A DNA stretch of 64,000 nucleotides from Streptomyces broussonetiae (GTDB taxonomy: Bacteria; Actinomycetota; Actinomycetes; Streptomycetales; Streptomycetaceae). The notes under the pieces are model-generated. The model was not told where the DNA came from, made no database searches, and worked only from the letters and a program-made list of their open reading frames with translations. The translations under genes were made by a program, and so were the position numbers. Below, in pieces: positions 43,578-53,047 of this stretch. The stretch covers positions 5,642,001 to 5,706,000 of the forward strand of contig NZ_CP047020.1 in assembly GCF_009796285.1 (NCBI RefSeq). Direction: 5' to 3'. Positions within the stretch are counted from its first letter, which is position 1, and each line of letters starts with the position of its first letter.

Positions 43578-45284
43578 GTGAGGACAGCGACTCTGGGGCC
43601 GGAGCAGCGCGCCGAGGCACTGGCGGCGATGGCGGAGCGGGAACTGGACGTGCTGGTGGTCGGCGGCGGAGTCGTCGGTGCGGGCACGGCGCTGGACGCC
43701 GTGACGCGCGGCCTGTCCACCGGACTGGTCGAGGCCCGGGACTGGGCGTCCGGCACTTCCAGTCGGTCCAGCAAACTCATCCACGGCGGGCTGCGCTATC
43801 TGGAGATGCTCGACTTCGCGCTCGTCCGCGAGGCCCTGAAGGAGCGCGGTCTGCTCCTGGAGCGGCTCGCCCCACACCTGGTCAAGCCGGTGCCGTTCCT
43901 CTACCCGCTCCAGCACAAGGGCTGGGAGCGGCTCTACGCCGGTTCGGGGGTGGCCCTTTACGACGCGATGTCCATGGCCCGCGGACACGGCCGGGGCCTG
44001 CCCCTGCATCGTCACCTGACCCGTCGTCACGCCCTGCGCGTCGCCCCCTGTCTGAAGAAGGACGCCCTGGTCGGCGCCCTGCAGTACTACGACGCCCAGA
44101 TGGACGACGCCCGCTTCGTGGCCACCTTGGTGCGCACCGCTGCGTCCTACGGCGCGAAGGTGGCCAACCGCGCGCGTGTGACCGGGTTCCTGCGTGAGGG
44201 CGACCGGGTGGTCGGCGCGCGCGTGCAGGACGTGGAGGGCGGCGGGGAGTACGAGATCCGCGCCAAACAGGTCGTCAACGCGACCGGCGTGTGGACCGAC
44301 GACACACAGGCGATGGTGGGCGAGCGCGGCCAGTTCCACGTCCGCGCCTCCAAGGGCATCCACCTGGTCGTGCCCAAGGACCGTATCCACTCCACCTCCG
44401 GCCTGATCCTGCGTACCGAGAAGTCCGTCCTCTTCGTCATCCCCTGGGGCCGACACTGGATCATCGGTACCACCGACACCGACTGGGACCTCGACAAGGC
44501 CCACCCGGCCGCGTCCAGCGCCGACATCGACTACCTGCTGGAACACGTCAATTCGGTGCTGGCCGTGCCGCTCAGCCGTGACGACGTACAGGGTGTGTAC
44601 GCCGGTCTGCGCCCGCTGCTCGCCGGGGAGTCCGACGCCACCAGCAAGCTGTCCCGTGAGCACACGGTCGCCCACCCGGCGCCGGGGCTCGTGGTCGTCG
44701 CGGGCGGCAAGTACACCACCTACCGGGTGATGGCCAAGGACGCCGTCGACGAGGCGGTGCACGGCCTGGACATGCGCGTCGCCGACTGTGTGACCGAGGA
44801 GACCCCGCTGCTGGGCGCGGAGGGCTACCAGGCGCTGTGGAACGCGCGAGCGCGGATCGCCGCCCGCACCGGACTGCACGTGGCCCGTGTCGAGCACCTG
44901 CTGAACCGATACGGCTCCATGGCCGAGGAGGTCCTGGAGCTGATCACCGCCGACCCCTCCCTGGGTGAGCCCCTGGCGGCTGCCGACGACTATCTGCGCG
45001 CCGAAGTGGTGTACGCCGCCTCGCACGAGGGCGCCCGGCACCTCGACGACGTGCTGACCCGCCGCACCCGCATCTCCATCGAGACCTTCGACCGGGGCGC
45101 GCGCAGCGCCCGTGCGGCGGCCGAGTTGATGGCGCCGGTCCTCGGCTGGGACAAGGACCAGATCGAGCGCGAGGTCGAGCACTACGAGAAGCGGGTGGAG
45201 GCCGAGCGCGAGTCCCAGCTGCAGCCCGACGACCTGACGGCGGACGCGGCCCGGCTGGGAGCGCCGGACATCGTGCCGCTGTAG
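43578..45284 (+). CDS. glpD: glycerol-3-phosphate dehydrogenase
   Basis: A 568-residue FAD enzyme that oxidises glycerol-3-phosphate to dihydroxyacetone phosphate at the membrane and feeds electrons to quinones. The FAD site is LDVLVVGGGVVGAGTALDA at residues 19-37. SSRSSKLIHGGLRYLEMLDF follows, and the C-terminal DAO_C domain starts about 420. GTG at 43578 has GGGAGG upstream. No glpF or glpK lies next to it in this window. Confidence 0.95.
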   Translation: MRTATLGPEQRAEALAAMAERELDVLVVGGGVVGAGTALDAVTRGLSTGLVEARDWASGTSSRSSKLIHGGLRYLEMLDFALVREALKERGLLLERLAPHLVKPVPFLYPLQHKGWERLYAGSGVALYDAMSMARGHGRGLPLHRHLTRRHALRVAPCLKKDALVGALQYYDAQMDDARFVATLVRTAASYGAKVANRARVTGFLREGDRVVGARVQDVEGGGEYEIRAKQVVNATGVWTDDTQAMVGERGQFHVRASKGIHLVVPKDRIHSTSGLILRTEKSVLFVIPWGRHWIIGTTDTDWDLDKAHPAASSADIDYLLEHVNSVLAVPLSRDDVQGVYAGLRPLLAGESDATSKLSREHTVAHPAPGLVVVAGGKYTTYRVMAKDAVDEAVHGLDMRVADCVTEETPLLGAEGYQALWNARARIAARTGLHVARVEHLLNRYGSMAEEVLELITADPSLGEPLAAADDYLRAEVVYAASHEGARHLDDVLTRRTRISIETFDRGARSARAAAELMAPVLGWDKDQIEREVEHYEKRVEAERESQLQPDDLTADAARLGAPDIVPL

Positions 45285-45287
45285 GAC

Positions 45288-45331
45288 TCTCTGCTCTCTG
45301 CTCTCTGCTCTCCGTTCTCCGCTCTCCGCTT
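45288..45331. repeat. 7-bp tandem repeat (CTCTCTG-like)
   Basis: About six copies of a 7-bp pyrimidine-rich unit. The first three read CTCTCTG and the last ones drift to CTCTCCG and TTCTCCG. It begins 4 bp after the glpD stop and is the sort of sequence that changes copy number by slippage. Confidence 0.8.
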
Positions 45332-45366
45332 CCGCCGTGCGGAACCCGCGGCATGTCGGCCGACGT

Positions 45367-45382
45367 TCACTCGAACGAGTGA
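45367..45382. promoter_or_regulatory. operator-like palindrome
   Basis: TCACTCG-AA-CGAGTGA is a perfect 7-2-7 inverted repeat, with outer CGACGT (45361-45366) and ACGTCG (45386-45391) giving a larger imperfect dyad. It resembles a dimer-binding site, but I cannot name the regulator. Confidence 0.4.
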
Positions 45383-45903
45383 CCGACGTCGGGATCTCTG
45401 TCCGAACCCCGGTCGTTCTACCGGGTGCGAGGGCAGAACCCGGCGGTGAGCAGGGCCGGTTCGTGTCGGGGTCTGCGATCGCTTCCGTGGCAGGGGAGTG
45501 GCCGGTCATTCGGCGGGTGACCATGTCGAGCAGGACGCGCTGGTGCTGGAGCGGGAGCAGTGGCCCGGACGGGCCGGAGGGAAGGGTGAGAGTGATGCGG
45601 ACGGCCTGAAGCGAAGTCAGGGGCACGCTGTCGTGGGTGGTTTCGGTACGGCCGGCCTGCCGGTGCGGGTGAGCAGGGCGTGCGGCAGCTCCAGGGGCGC
45701 CGGTATGGACAGGACTGTCCCAAGCGTCGGCATCCCGGTTCCTCCCCTCTTGCGACCCATCATCCCGGTAAGCGGAACACTCGCTTCAGCAAGGCTCCGG
45801 GTGTGTGACGGCCGGGCGGGGGACACGGGCACCCTGGGCGTCGGCCACTTGTCGGGTGAGAGACAATGGAGGCTCTGTCAGGGCGGGTTGTATGAGGGGA
45901 CGC

Positions 45904-48021
45904 ATGTCGGAGGCGGAGCGGGCGGGAACATCTCGCCAGGGGACTCGTCAGGACAAGAGCGAGCGTCGTCTCCTCGCCGGGCGGTACCGGCTGGGAGACG
46001 TGCTGGGCCGGGGCGGCATGGGCACGGTCTGGCGCGCCGAGGACGAGACCCTGGGCCGGACGGTCGCCGTCAAGGAACTGCGGTTCCCGTCGAACATCGA
46101 CGAGGACGAGAAGCGGCGCCTGATCACGCGCACCCTGCGCGAGGCCAAGGCGATCGCCCGGATCCGCAACAACAGCGCGGTGACGGTCTTCGACGTGGTC
46201 GACGAGGACGACCGGCCGTGGATCGTGATGGAGTTGGTGGAGGGCAAGTCCCTCGCCGAGGTCATCCGCGAGGACGGCCTGCTGACGCCCAAGCGGGCCG
46301 CCGAGGTCGGGCTCGCCGTTCTCGACGTGCTGCGCTCGGCGCACCGTGAGGGCATCCTGCACCGGGACGTGAAGCCGTCCAACGTGCTCATCGCCGAGGA
46401 CGGCCGGGTCGTGCTCACCGACTTCGGTATCGCGCAGGTCGAGGGTGACCCGTCCATCACCTCCACCGGCATGCTCGTCGGCGCCCCGTCCTACATCTCC
46501 CCGGAGCGCGCCCGCGGTCACAAGCCGGGGCCGGCGGCCGACCTGTGGTCGCTCGGCGGCCTGCTGTACGCGGCGGTGGAGGGCGTCCCGCCCTACGACA
46601 AGGGTTCCGCGATCGCCACGCTCACCGCGGTGATGACCGAGCCCCTCGAGGAGCCCAAGCATGCGGGCCCGCTCCGGGACGTCATCTACGGTCTGCTGAC
46701 CAAGGATCCGGCCAAGCGGCTCGACGACGCCGGGGCCCGGGCCGTGTTCAACCGGGTGATCCACGCGCCCGAGCCGGAGTCGATGGATGCCACGCGGGTG
46801 GTTCCGCTGCCGCCGCAGCCCGGGCAGGGCGAAAGCAAGCGGAGCGAGGAGGCCGCGGACAAGCTGCGTGGCGCGCTGCGTTCGGTCCGCAAGGCGGCGG
46901 GCGCCGCCTCCGCGGCGACGCGGACGAAGAACGGCGGCGACACGGCTGCCCCGTCCGGCGGCGGTGCGGCGAGCCCGAGCGGTAAGGCGAGCCCGAGCGG
47001 TACGGCGAGCGCGAGCGGTTCCGCCGTCGGTGGTGCGCGCCCCGGTGCGACCGGTGGCGCACGGCCTGCCGCCCCCGCCGCCCCGGCCGGCACACGCTCC
47101 TCCGCTCCGGGTGGGTCGAGGCCGGGTTCCTCCGGCGGGGCGGGTGGCACGCTCGGCGCACGGTCGGCGGGGTCGGCCTCGGGTGCCGCAGGCGGGACCG
47201 ACTCCGGCTCGAACAAGTCGAGTTCGGGCTGGCCCGTGGTGCCGCCACCGGATCTGGACCTGCCGCCGCGGCCGGTGCCGAGGGCGCCGCTGACCGATGT
47301 GGTGCCCAGGCGCACGCTGGTGATCATCGTCGTGGTGGTCGTCCTCGCGGTGCTCGGCGTCGTCCTCGCCTTCGCCCTCAACGGCGACGGCAGCAAGGAC
47401 GACAACGGCAGCGGGGCCAAGAGCGCGGCGAGCGCCAGTGCGTCCACCAAGCAGGGGCGGAGCGCCGGCAGCGGGGCGAATCCGTCGTCCGGCGGTGACC
47501 GTTCGGCGTCGGACAACAAGACCGACGGGAGCGCGAGTGCGTCCGCAGGCGCCTCCGGTTCGTCCGGGGCCAAGGGCGCCGGAAGCGCGCCGGTGGTCTC
47601 GACCCGCAAGGGCGGCCAGGGGTACTCGATCGGGCTGCCCAAGGGCTGGTCGTACAAGTCCAGCGACAGCGCGGGCGACCGCTACACCGGTCCCGACGGG
47701 CAGAAGCTGCTCGTCGCGTGGACGACCACGCCCAAGGACGACCCGGTGGCGGACTGGAAGAACCAGGAGCGCTACATGGTGCGCTCCCAGTACCAGAAGA
47801 TCAGCATAGAGAAGGCGGACTACCGGGGCTGGAACACGGCGGACTGGGAGTTCACCTACGTCGACGGCGGCACCAAGTACCACACCGTCGACCGGGGTTT
47901 CGTGGTCAACGGCCACCTCGGCTACGGACTGATGTACACCGCGAAGGCCGCGGGCTGGGACGACGCGCTGCGCACGGACACCTGGAAGACGCTGACGGCC
48001 TCCTTCGAGCCCAAGTCGTAA
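45904..48021 (+). CDS. receptor-type Ser/Thr protein kinase 1
   Basis: A 705-residue protein. The kinase domain (about 25-290) is intact: Gly loop LGRGGMGTVW, Lys57 in VAVKEL, HRDVKPSN (Asp155), DFGIAQ (Asp173). A Ser/Ala/Gly/Pro linker runs from about 320 to 465 and one membrane helix lies at 470-491 (TLVIIVVVVVLAVLGVV). The extracytoplasmic domain of about 140 residues begins GQGYSIGLPKGW and ends TLTASFEP. There are no PASTA repeats. ATG at 45904 has GAGGGG just upstream; ATG at 45892 is possible. Confidence 0.93.
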   Translation: MSEAERAGTSRQGTRQDKSERRLLAGRYRLGDVLGRGGMGTVWRAEDETLGRTVAVKELRFPSNIDEDEKRRLITRTLREAKAIARIRNNSAVTVFDVVDEDDRPWIVMELVEGKSLAEVIREDGLLTPKRAAEVGLAVLDVLRSAHREGILHRDVKPSNVLIAEDGRVVLTDFGIAQVEGDPSITSTGMLVGAPSYISPERARGHKPGPAADLWSLGGLLYAAVEGVPPYDKGSAIATLTAVMTEPLEEPKHAGPLRDVIYGLLTKDPAKRLDDAGARAVFNRVIHAPEPESMDATRVVPLPPQPGQGESKRSEEAADKLRGALRSVRKAAGAASAATRTKNGGDTAAPSGGGAASPSGKASPSGTASASGSAVGGARPGATGGARPAAPAAPAGTRSSAPGGSRPGSSGGAGGTLGARSAGSASGAAGGTDSGSNKSSSGWPVVPPPDLDLPPRPVPRAPLTDVVPRRTLVIIVVVVVLAVLGVVLAFALNGDGSKDDNGSGAKSAASASASTKQGRSAGSGANPSSGGDRSASDNKTDGSASASAGASGSSGAKGAGSAPVVSTRKGGQGYSIGLPKGWSYKSSDSAGDRYTGPDGQKLLVAWTTTPKDDPVADWKNQERYMVRSQYQKISIEKADYRGWNTADWEFTYVDGGTKYHTVDRGFVVNGHLGYGLMYTAKAAGWDDALRTDTWKTLTASFEPKS

Positions 48022-48184
48022 TCGGCACAAGGTGGTTTGGGGCGTCACAATCCGGCATCCACACAATGCGGGTTGCCTCCGGCACGTATCGTGAATGGTT
48101 GCGGACCGTACGCAGCCGTATGAGTGTGCGAAACGGGTCGTGAGGCGAACGGATGTGACCAACCGGGCGGCCGGGGGAGGCAAA

Positions 48185-51049
48185 GTGGACGACTACGCGG
48201 GTCGGGTGCTCGCCGACCGCTACCGCCTGCCGTTGCCGCCGTCCGACGAGTACGAACTCACCGAGACCCGCGCCTTCGACACCTACAGCGGCCAGGAGGT
48301 GCTCGTCCGGCAGGTGCCGTTGCCGGAGGTCGTCGAGGCCGAGGTGCTCGACGCGGAGGGGCTACCCGAGGGGTTCACCGCGCGTGAGCGCGGGGCCCGG
48401 CGGGCGACGGATGCCCGGGCCGCCACCCGCAGGCCCGCCGACCCGGCCGTGCGGCGCGCCGTCGAGGCCGCGCAGGCGGCCGCCCGCATCCCCGACCATC
48501 CCCGCCTGGACCAGGTCTTCGACGTGTTCGCCGAGGGCGGGTCCCTGTGGGTCGTCAGCGAATGGGTGGCCGCGCGCCCGCTGTCCGCGCTGCTCGCCGA
48601 GCAGCCGTTGTCGCCGTACCGGGCGGCCGAGGTCGCCTCCGACGTGATCATGGCGCTCCGGGTGCTGCACGCCCACGGCTGGGTGCACCGCAACATCACC
48701 GCCCGTACGGTGCTCGTCTGCGAGGACGGCCGCGTGATGCTGACCGGCCTCGCGGTCGGCGCCGCCGAGGAGGCGTTGTCCGGGTACGACCCGGTGCCGG
48801 GCCAGGACGAGCCGGACGAAGGGGGTCCCGGCGCCGGTCCGGGTGGCGGCTCGGGCGGTGCGCCGTTCGCCGGGCAGCGGGCGGTGGCCCCGGGCGCCGG
48901 CGGTCGGCCGGGCGAGGCCGTCGGCGGGCCGGCCGGAGCGGTTGGTGCGGGCGGGGGTGACCCCGCCGGAGCCGGCGGCGTTTCCTCCGCCGACGTCGAT
49001 CCCGAGGCCGCGCGGCGGGCCGCGATCCAGGCGCGGGCGGCCGGTGGGCTGCAGGCGCCGGGGGTGAACGGGGTGTCCGGCGGGGCCGGTGCCCCCGGTC
49101 CGGCGGGACAGCGGGCCCTGGAGACCGGGGCGGACGTCCGTGCCGCCCGCGCCGGAGCCATCGCCGCATACCGTGAGGGCGCGCGAGCCGCCGCCCGGGT
49201 GCAGGAGTCCTGGCAGACCGGGCGCCCCGCGCTGCCCGGGGCCCGGCCGCCCGCCGAGGACGAGGCCGGTGCCGACCGGGCCGAGCGAGCGGAGCGGTCG
49301 TCGTACCCCGGCGGGCCGGGACTCACGACGCCGCCCGGGCGGACGGCCGACCCCTACGGCGTGCAGGGGCCTGTCCGGCCCGGCGCCGCACCGCGCACCG
49401 CGACGACCGGCGGCACCACCCCCGCCCTGCCCGGCACCACTCCTGCCCTGCCCGTCGCCACCCAGCGCACCGGCCTGCCCCCGGGCGACCCGCGCCCTGC
49501 ACACCCGACGGTCCCGGGCCAGACATCCACCCCGGCCGTCGGCCCCACCCGGGGCCCCGGCCCCGGCCACCCAGGCTCCACCCTGTCTCCGTACGGCACC
49601 GCCCCTGGCGGCGAGGGTTCCGCCCCGCCGTCCTATGGCGCAGCCCCCGACCGCGAGGGCTCCGCCCCCTACGGCACGGGGTCCGCCCACCGGACCGGTG
49701 CCGACCCTCTCCGTCAGGGCCGCCGTGGCCCGGAGGGCCCGCACGCTTCCGGTGCCTCTGGCTGGGAGGACGCCGGTGCTCTTGTCGGCCCCCGGCGCGG
49801 GCCTGCGACCGCGTTGGCGGCCGAGCGGGCGCGGCAGGTGCGGATGACCGTCGTCGGGCCGGTGACCGAGCGGTGGGCGCCGGAGCAGGCCGGGCCCGTG
49901 CACGAGAACTGGCAGTTGGCGGCGCCGATCGGGCCCGCGACCGACCTGTGGGCGCTCGGGGCGCTGCTGTTCCGGGCCGTGCAGGGCCATGCTCCGTACC
50001 CGGAGGAGTCCACGGCCGAGCTGGTGCAGCTGGTGTGCGCCGAGCCGCCCGCCTTCGCCGAGGAGTGCGGTCCGCTGCGGCCGGTCGTCGAGTCGCTGCT
50101 GCGCCAGGACCCCACCGAGCGCCTGGACTTCGAGGAGCTGAGCGGCTGGCTGCGCTCACTGGTGCGCTCCGCGCCCGAGCCCGACGCCGGTACGCGCGTA
50201 GTGTCCGTCCCGCCCGCCGACCCGCGCCGGTTGCCGATCGTCCGGCGCCGCGGCGAGCTGGTGCGGCTGCGGCGCCGACGCGCGGGGCTGTCCGAGGCCC
50301 CTTCCCACGGCCGGCACAAGCGGGCCCGGCAGGAGGCACGTTCGCCGCGCAGCCTCGGCCGGATCCTGCTCCTGCTGATCCTGCTCCTGCTGGCAGGCGC
50401 GGTCGTGTACGCGATGCTGTTCCTGCCGAAGCAGGGCCACGACGGAGCTGCGGGCGGCGACCGTACCGGCAGTACGGGGCAGGCGAGCCCGGAGCCCTCC
50501 CGCACCCGGCAGCCCTCCTCCGGGCAGTCCGCGGACGGCGGCCCCTCCGCGTCCGGGCCGGCCACCGACACACAGACCGGCGGTGACCCGTCCGTCGCCG
50601 ACGGCTTCACCCTGCGCACGGACCCCGAAGGCTTCAAGATCGCCGTGGCCAAGGGCTGGGACCGCACCCCGAAGAACGGCAGCGGCGAGATCCTCTACAC
50701 GCAGGGGAACTTCGAGCTGATCGTCGTCCCCGGAAGGGACGGCGCGACCACGTACGGCAGCGATCCGATGGCCTACCAGCGGGACAAGGAGAGCGAGCTG
50801 CAGCCGTACCGGGACTCCAGCTGGGCCACGGCCACCGGGCTGAGGACCATCGAGGTGGGCGAACGGACCATGGCCGAGGGGCAGTTCACCTGGACCGACG
50901 GGCAGGGGCGCGACCTGTTCGTGCGCAACATGGCGATTCTGCTGAACGGCCGCTACCACATCATCCAGGTCCGCGGCCCCGAGGCCCAGCGCGACAAGGT
51001 GACGCAGTTGTACGAGCAGGCTACGGCGACGTACCGCTACGGCGGTTGA
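48185..51049 (+). CDS. receptor-type pseudokinase with interrupted kinase domain
   Basis: A 954-residue relative of the flanking kinases. Key residues are lost: the ATP-site Lys becomes Arg (EVLVRQV), HRD becomes HRN (VHRNITARTVL, residues 167-177), and DFG becomes TGL. After residue about 205 comes a Gly/Pro/Ala-rich insert of about 340 residues. The C-lobe then resumes at ATDLWALGALLFRAVQG and runs to about 665. A membrane helix lies near 725-745 and the ectodomain starts TDPEGFKIAVAKGW. GTG at 48185 has GGGGGAGG 4 nt upstream. It probably acts as a scaffold or allosteric partner. Confidence 0.88.
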   Translation: MDDYAGRVLADRYRLPLPPSDEYELTETRAFDTYSGQEVLVRQVPLPEVVEAEVLDAEGLPEGFTARERGARRATDARAATRRPADPAVRRAVEAAQAAARIPDHPRLDQVFDVFAEGGSLWVVSEWVAARPLSALLAEQPLSPYRAAEVASDVIMALRVLHAHGWVHRNITARTVLVCEDGRVMLTGLAVGAAEEALSGYDPVPGQDEPDEGGPGAGPGGGSGGAPFAGQRAVAPGAGGRPGEAVGGPAGAVGAGGGDPAGAGGVSSADVDPEAARRAAIQARAAGGLQAPGVNGVSGGAGAPGPAGQRALETGADVRAARAGAIAAYREGARAAARVQESWQTGRPALPGARPPAEDEAGADRAERAERSSYPGGPGLTTPPGRTADPYGVQGPVRPGAAPRTATTGGTTPALPGTTPALPVATQRTGLPPGDPRPAHPTVPGQTSTPAVGPTRGPGPGHPGSTLSPYGTAPGGEGSAPPSYGAAPDREGSAPYGTGSAHRTGADPLRQGRRGPEGPHASGASGWEDAGALVGPRRGPATALAAERARQVRMTVVGPVTERWAPEQAGPVHENWQLAAPIGPATDLWALGALLFRAVQGHAPYPEESTAELVQLVCAEPPAFAEECGPLRPVVESLLRQDPTERLDFEELSGWLRSLVRSAPEPDAGTRVVSVPPADPRRLPIVRRRGELVRLRRRRAGLSEAPSHGRHKRARQEARSPRSLGRILLLLILLLLAGAVVYAMLFLPKQGHDGAAGGDRTGSTGQASPEPSRTRQPSSGQSADGGPSASGPATDTQTGGDPSVADGFTLRTDPEGFKIAVAKGWDRTPKNGSGEILYTQGNFELIVVPGRDGATTYGSDPMAYQRDKESELQPYRDSSWATATGLRTIEVGERTMAEGQFTWTDGQGRDLFVRNMAILLNGRYHIIQVRGPEAQRDKVTQLYEQATATYRYGG

Positions 51050-51179
51050 GCGCCGCGTACACCGGCGGCGACCGCAGCGGGGCGACAACCGTCACAGTGC
51101 TGTCACCTTGGCACCCCGCTGGTTCCCTGTGGGCAGGCCGGTCCTTAGTCTGACCCTGTCAAGAGCATTGCGGGGCAAC

Positions 51180-52961
51180 GTGAATCAGATGCAGGGCCTG
51201 CTCATAGCGGGCCGCTACCGGCTTGCCGACTCGATCGGCAGCGGCGGCATGGGCCGGGTGTGGCGTGCCCACGACGAGGTGTTGCACCGGACGGTCGCCG
51301 TCAAGGAGTTGACCGCCGCCCTCTACGTCTCCGACAGCGACCAGGCGGTCCTGCTCGCCCGGACCCGGGCCGAGGCCCGCGCCGCCGCGCGCATCAACCA
51401 CTCCGCCGTCGTCACCGTGCACGACGTCCTGGAGCACGACGGCCGCCCGTGGATCGTCATGGAGCTGGTCGAGGGCCACTCGCTCGCCGACGCGGTCAAG
51501 GAGCGCGGTCGGGTCGAGCCGCGGGAGGCCGCGCGGATCGGCCTGTGGGTGCTGCGGGCGCTGCGCGCCGCGCACTCCGCCGGCGTGCTGCACCGGGACG
51601 TCAAGCCCGGCAACGTGCTGCTCGGCAAGGACGGCCGGGTCCTGCTCACCGACTTCGGCATCGCCCAGATCGAGGGCGACTCCACGATCACCCGTACCGG
51701 AGAGGTCGTCGGCTCGGTCGACTATCTCGCGCCCGAGCGGGTACGCGGTCACGACCCGGGCCCGTCCTCGGACCTGTGGGCGCTGGGCGCCACGCTGTAC
51801 ACGGCGGTCGAGGGCCGCTCGCCGTTCCGCCGCACCTCACCGCTGAGCACCATGCAGGCGGTCGTCGAGGAGGAGGCCGACGAGGCCCGCCACGCCGGTG
51901 CGCTCGGCCCGGTCATATCCGCCCTGCTGCGCAAGGAACCGGACCGGCGGCCGGGCGCGGAGGCGGCGGAGCAGATGCTCGCCGAGGCGGCGGAGGGCCG
52001 CCGGCCCGACACGGCGCAGGCCTTCGTCCCGACCCAGAACTCGGGCCTGCACAGCGGATCGGGCACCCGGGCGGGCCACCCCGTGAAGCCCTCGGACCAC
52101 GGCACCTCCATGGCCGGCCACGGCTCCGGCGCGCTCGCGGACGGCTACGGCACGCCGGCCGCTTCCCCTGGCCACGGCGCCGGGGCGGGTGCGGGCCGTT
52201 CGTTGACCGGTCCGACGGCCGTGGCGCCCGCACCGCCCGCGTCGCCGACGTCGCAGCAACCGGCCGCGGGTCCGAGGGGCCGCAACGGCGCCGGCCGGCC
52301 CCGGCGCCGGCTGCGGACGCTCGCGCTCGTCGTCGCCGTCGCGGCCGTGCTCGGTGGCGGCGCGGCGGTCGCCGTCCAGGAGTGGGGCGGCGCGCAGAGC
52401 GACACCGGCTCCACCGGCGGCGCGGGCCCGGCCACCACGCCCGCCGGGAGCAGCACCGGCACGCCGGGCCCCGAGGGCACGGTCCCGGCCAGCTGGCAGA
52501 CCTACAACGACCCGCTCGGGTTCAGCCTCTCCCTGCCCAAGGGCTGGAAGCGGCAGGTCTACGAGATCCAGGGTCCCCTCAAGCAGATCGACTACACCCC
52601 GGACGGCGGCAAGCACTTCGTCCGTATCGCCATCGACAGCTCCCCGGACTTCGCCGACGCCAACGAGCACCAGAAGGACCTGGAACAGCAGCTGCACCGG
52701 CTGGTCGGCTACAAGCGAGTGACCCTGCAGGCGAACATCTACCGCGACCGCAACGGCTCGCTGTGGGAGTACACCTGGGACGCCCTGAAGAAGGACCCGC
52801 CGCACGTCGCCGGTCCGCGGCACGCCATCGAGGAGACGTACTACTCGCGCGCGGGCGTCGAGTACGCCATCTACATGTCGTCGCCGGCCCAGGACTGGAC
52901 CACGACCGGTCAGCAGTTCAAGTGGGTGCTGCAGAGCTGGCAGCAGCCGAACGACGGCTGA
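51180..52961 (+). CDS. receptor-type Ser/Thr protein kinase 3
   Basis: A 593-residue kinase. The catalytic domain (about 10-275) is complete: IGSGGMGRVW, Lys42 in VAVKEL, HRDVKPGN (Asp140), DFGIAQIEGD, and an activation segment rich in Thr (STITRTGEVVGS). A Gly/His/Ala linker precedes the membrane helix (378-400, LALVVAVAAVLGGGAAVAV). The ectodomain begins NDPLGFSLSLPKGW and includes LWEYTWD. GTG at 51180 is chosen; ATG at 51189 would shorten it by three residues. It is 130 bp after the pseudokinase gene. Confidence 0.93.
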   Translation: MNQMQGLLIAGRYRLADSIGSGGMGRVWRAHDEVLHRTVAVKELTAALYVSDSDQAVLLARTRAEARAAARINHSAVVTVHDVLEHDGRPWIVMELVEGHSLADAVKERGRVEPREAARIGLWVLRALRAAHSAGVLHRDVKPGNVLLGKDGRVLLTDFGIAQIEGDSTITRTGEVVGSVDYLAPERVRGHDPGPSSDLWALGATLYTAVEGRSPFRRTSPLSTMQAVVEEEADEARHAGALGPVISALLRKEPDRRPGAEAAEQMLAEAAEGRRPDTAQAFVPTQNSGLHSGSGTRAGHPVKPSDHGTSMAGHGSGALADGYGTPAASPGHGAGAGAGRSLTGPTAVAPAPPASPTSQQPAAGPRGRNGAGRPRRRLRTLALVVAVAAVLGGGAAVAVQEWGGAQSDTGSTGGAGPATTPAGSSTGTPGPEGTVPASWQTYNDPLGFSLSLPKGWKRQVYEIQGPLKQIDYTPDGGKHFVRIAIDSSPDFADANEHQKDLEQQLHRLVGYKRVTLQANIYRDRNGSLWEYTWDALKKDPPHVAGPRHAIEETYYSRAGVEYAIYMSSPAQDWTTTGQQFKWVLQSWQQPNDG

Positions 52962-53047
52962 TACGGCCGAAATACGCTGGTTGAGCGGCCCGGCTTGGCC
53001 GATCGGTGTCCCGGAGCGGATGGGTCCGGTGCGGCATGATGGGGCGC

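Larger units (their letters stand above)
45285..45903. other. 619-bp gap upstream of the first kinase gene
   Basis: This gap holds a CTCTCTG-type simple repeat right after the glpD stop, a perfect palindrome at 45367-45382, and the promoter of the first kinase gene. Reading frames of up to 100 codons exist on both strands, but none shows recognisable protein features or a convincing start. I see nothing else in it. Confidence 0.5.

Noticed and set aside
45367..45382. LexA/SOS box
   Set aside because: The dyad TCACTCG-AA-CGAGTGA does not fit the actinobacterial LexA pattern TCGAAC-N4-GTTCGA.
43398..45626. 742-codon minus-strand open frame opposite glpD
   Set aside because: Antisense shadow of an intact glpD; no recognisable motif and composition typical of a reversed GC-rich gene.
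45418..45723. 100-codon open frames between glpD and kinase 1
   Set aside because: Frames on both strands overlap each other, none has a ribosome-binding site or recognisable sequence.
45760..48183. 807-codon minus-strand open frame opposite kinase 1
   Set aside because: Runs through the kinase domain and linker in reverse; Arg/Pro/Ala-rich with no domain.
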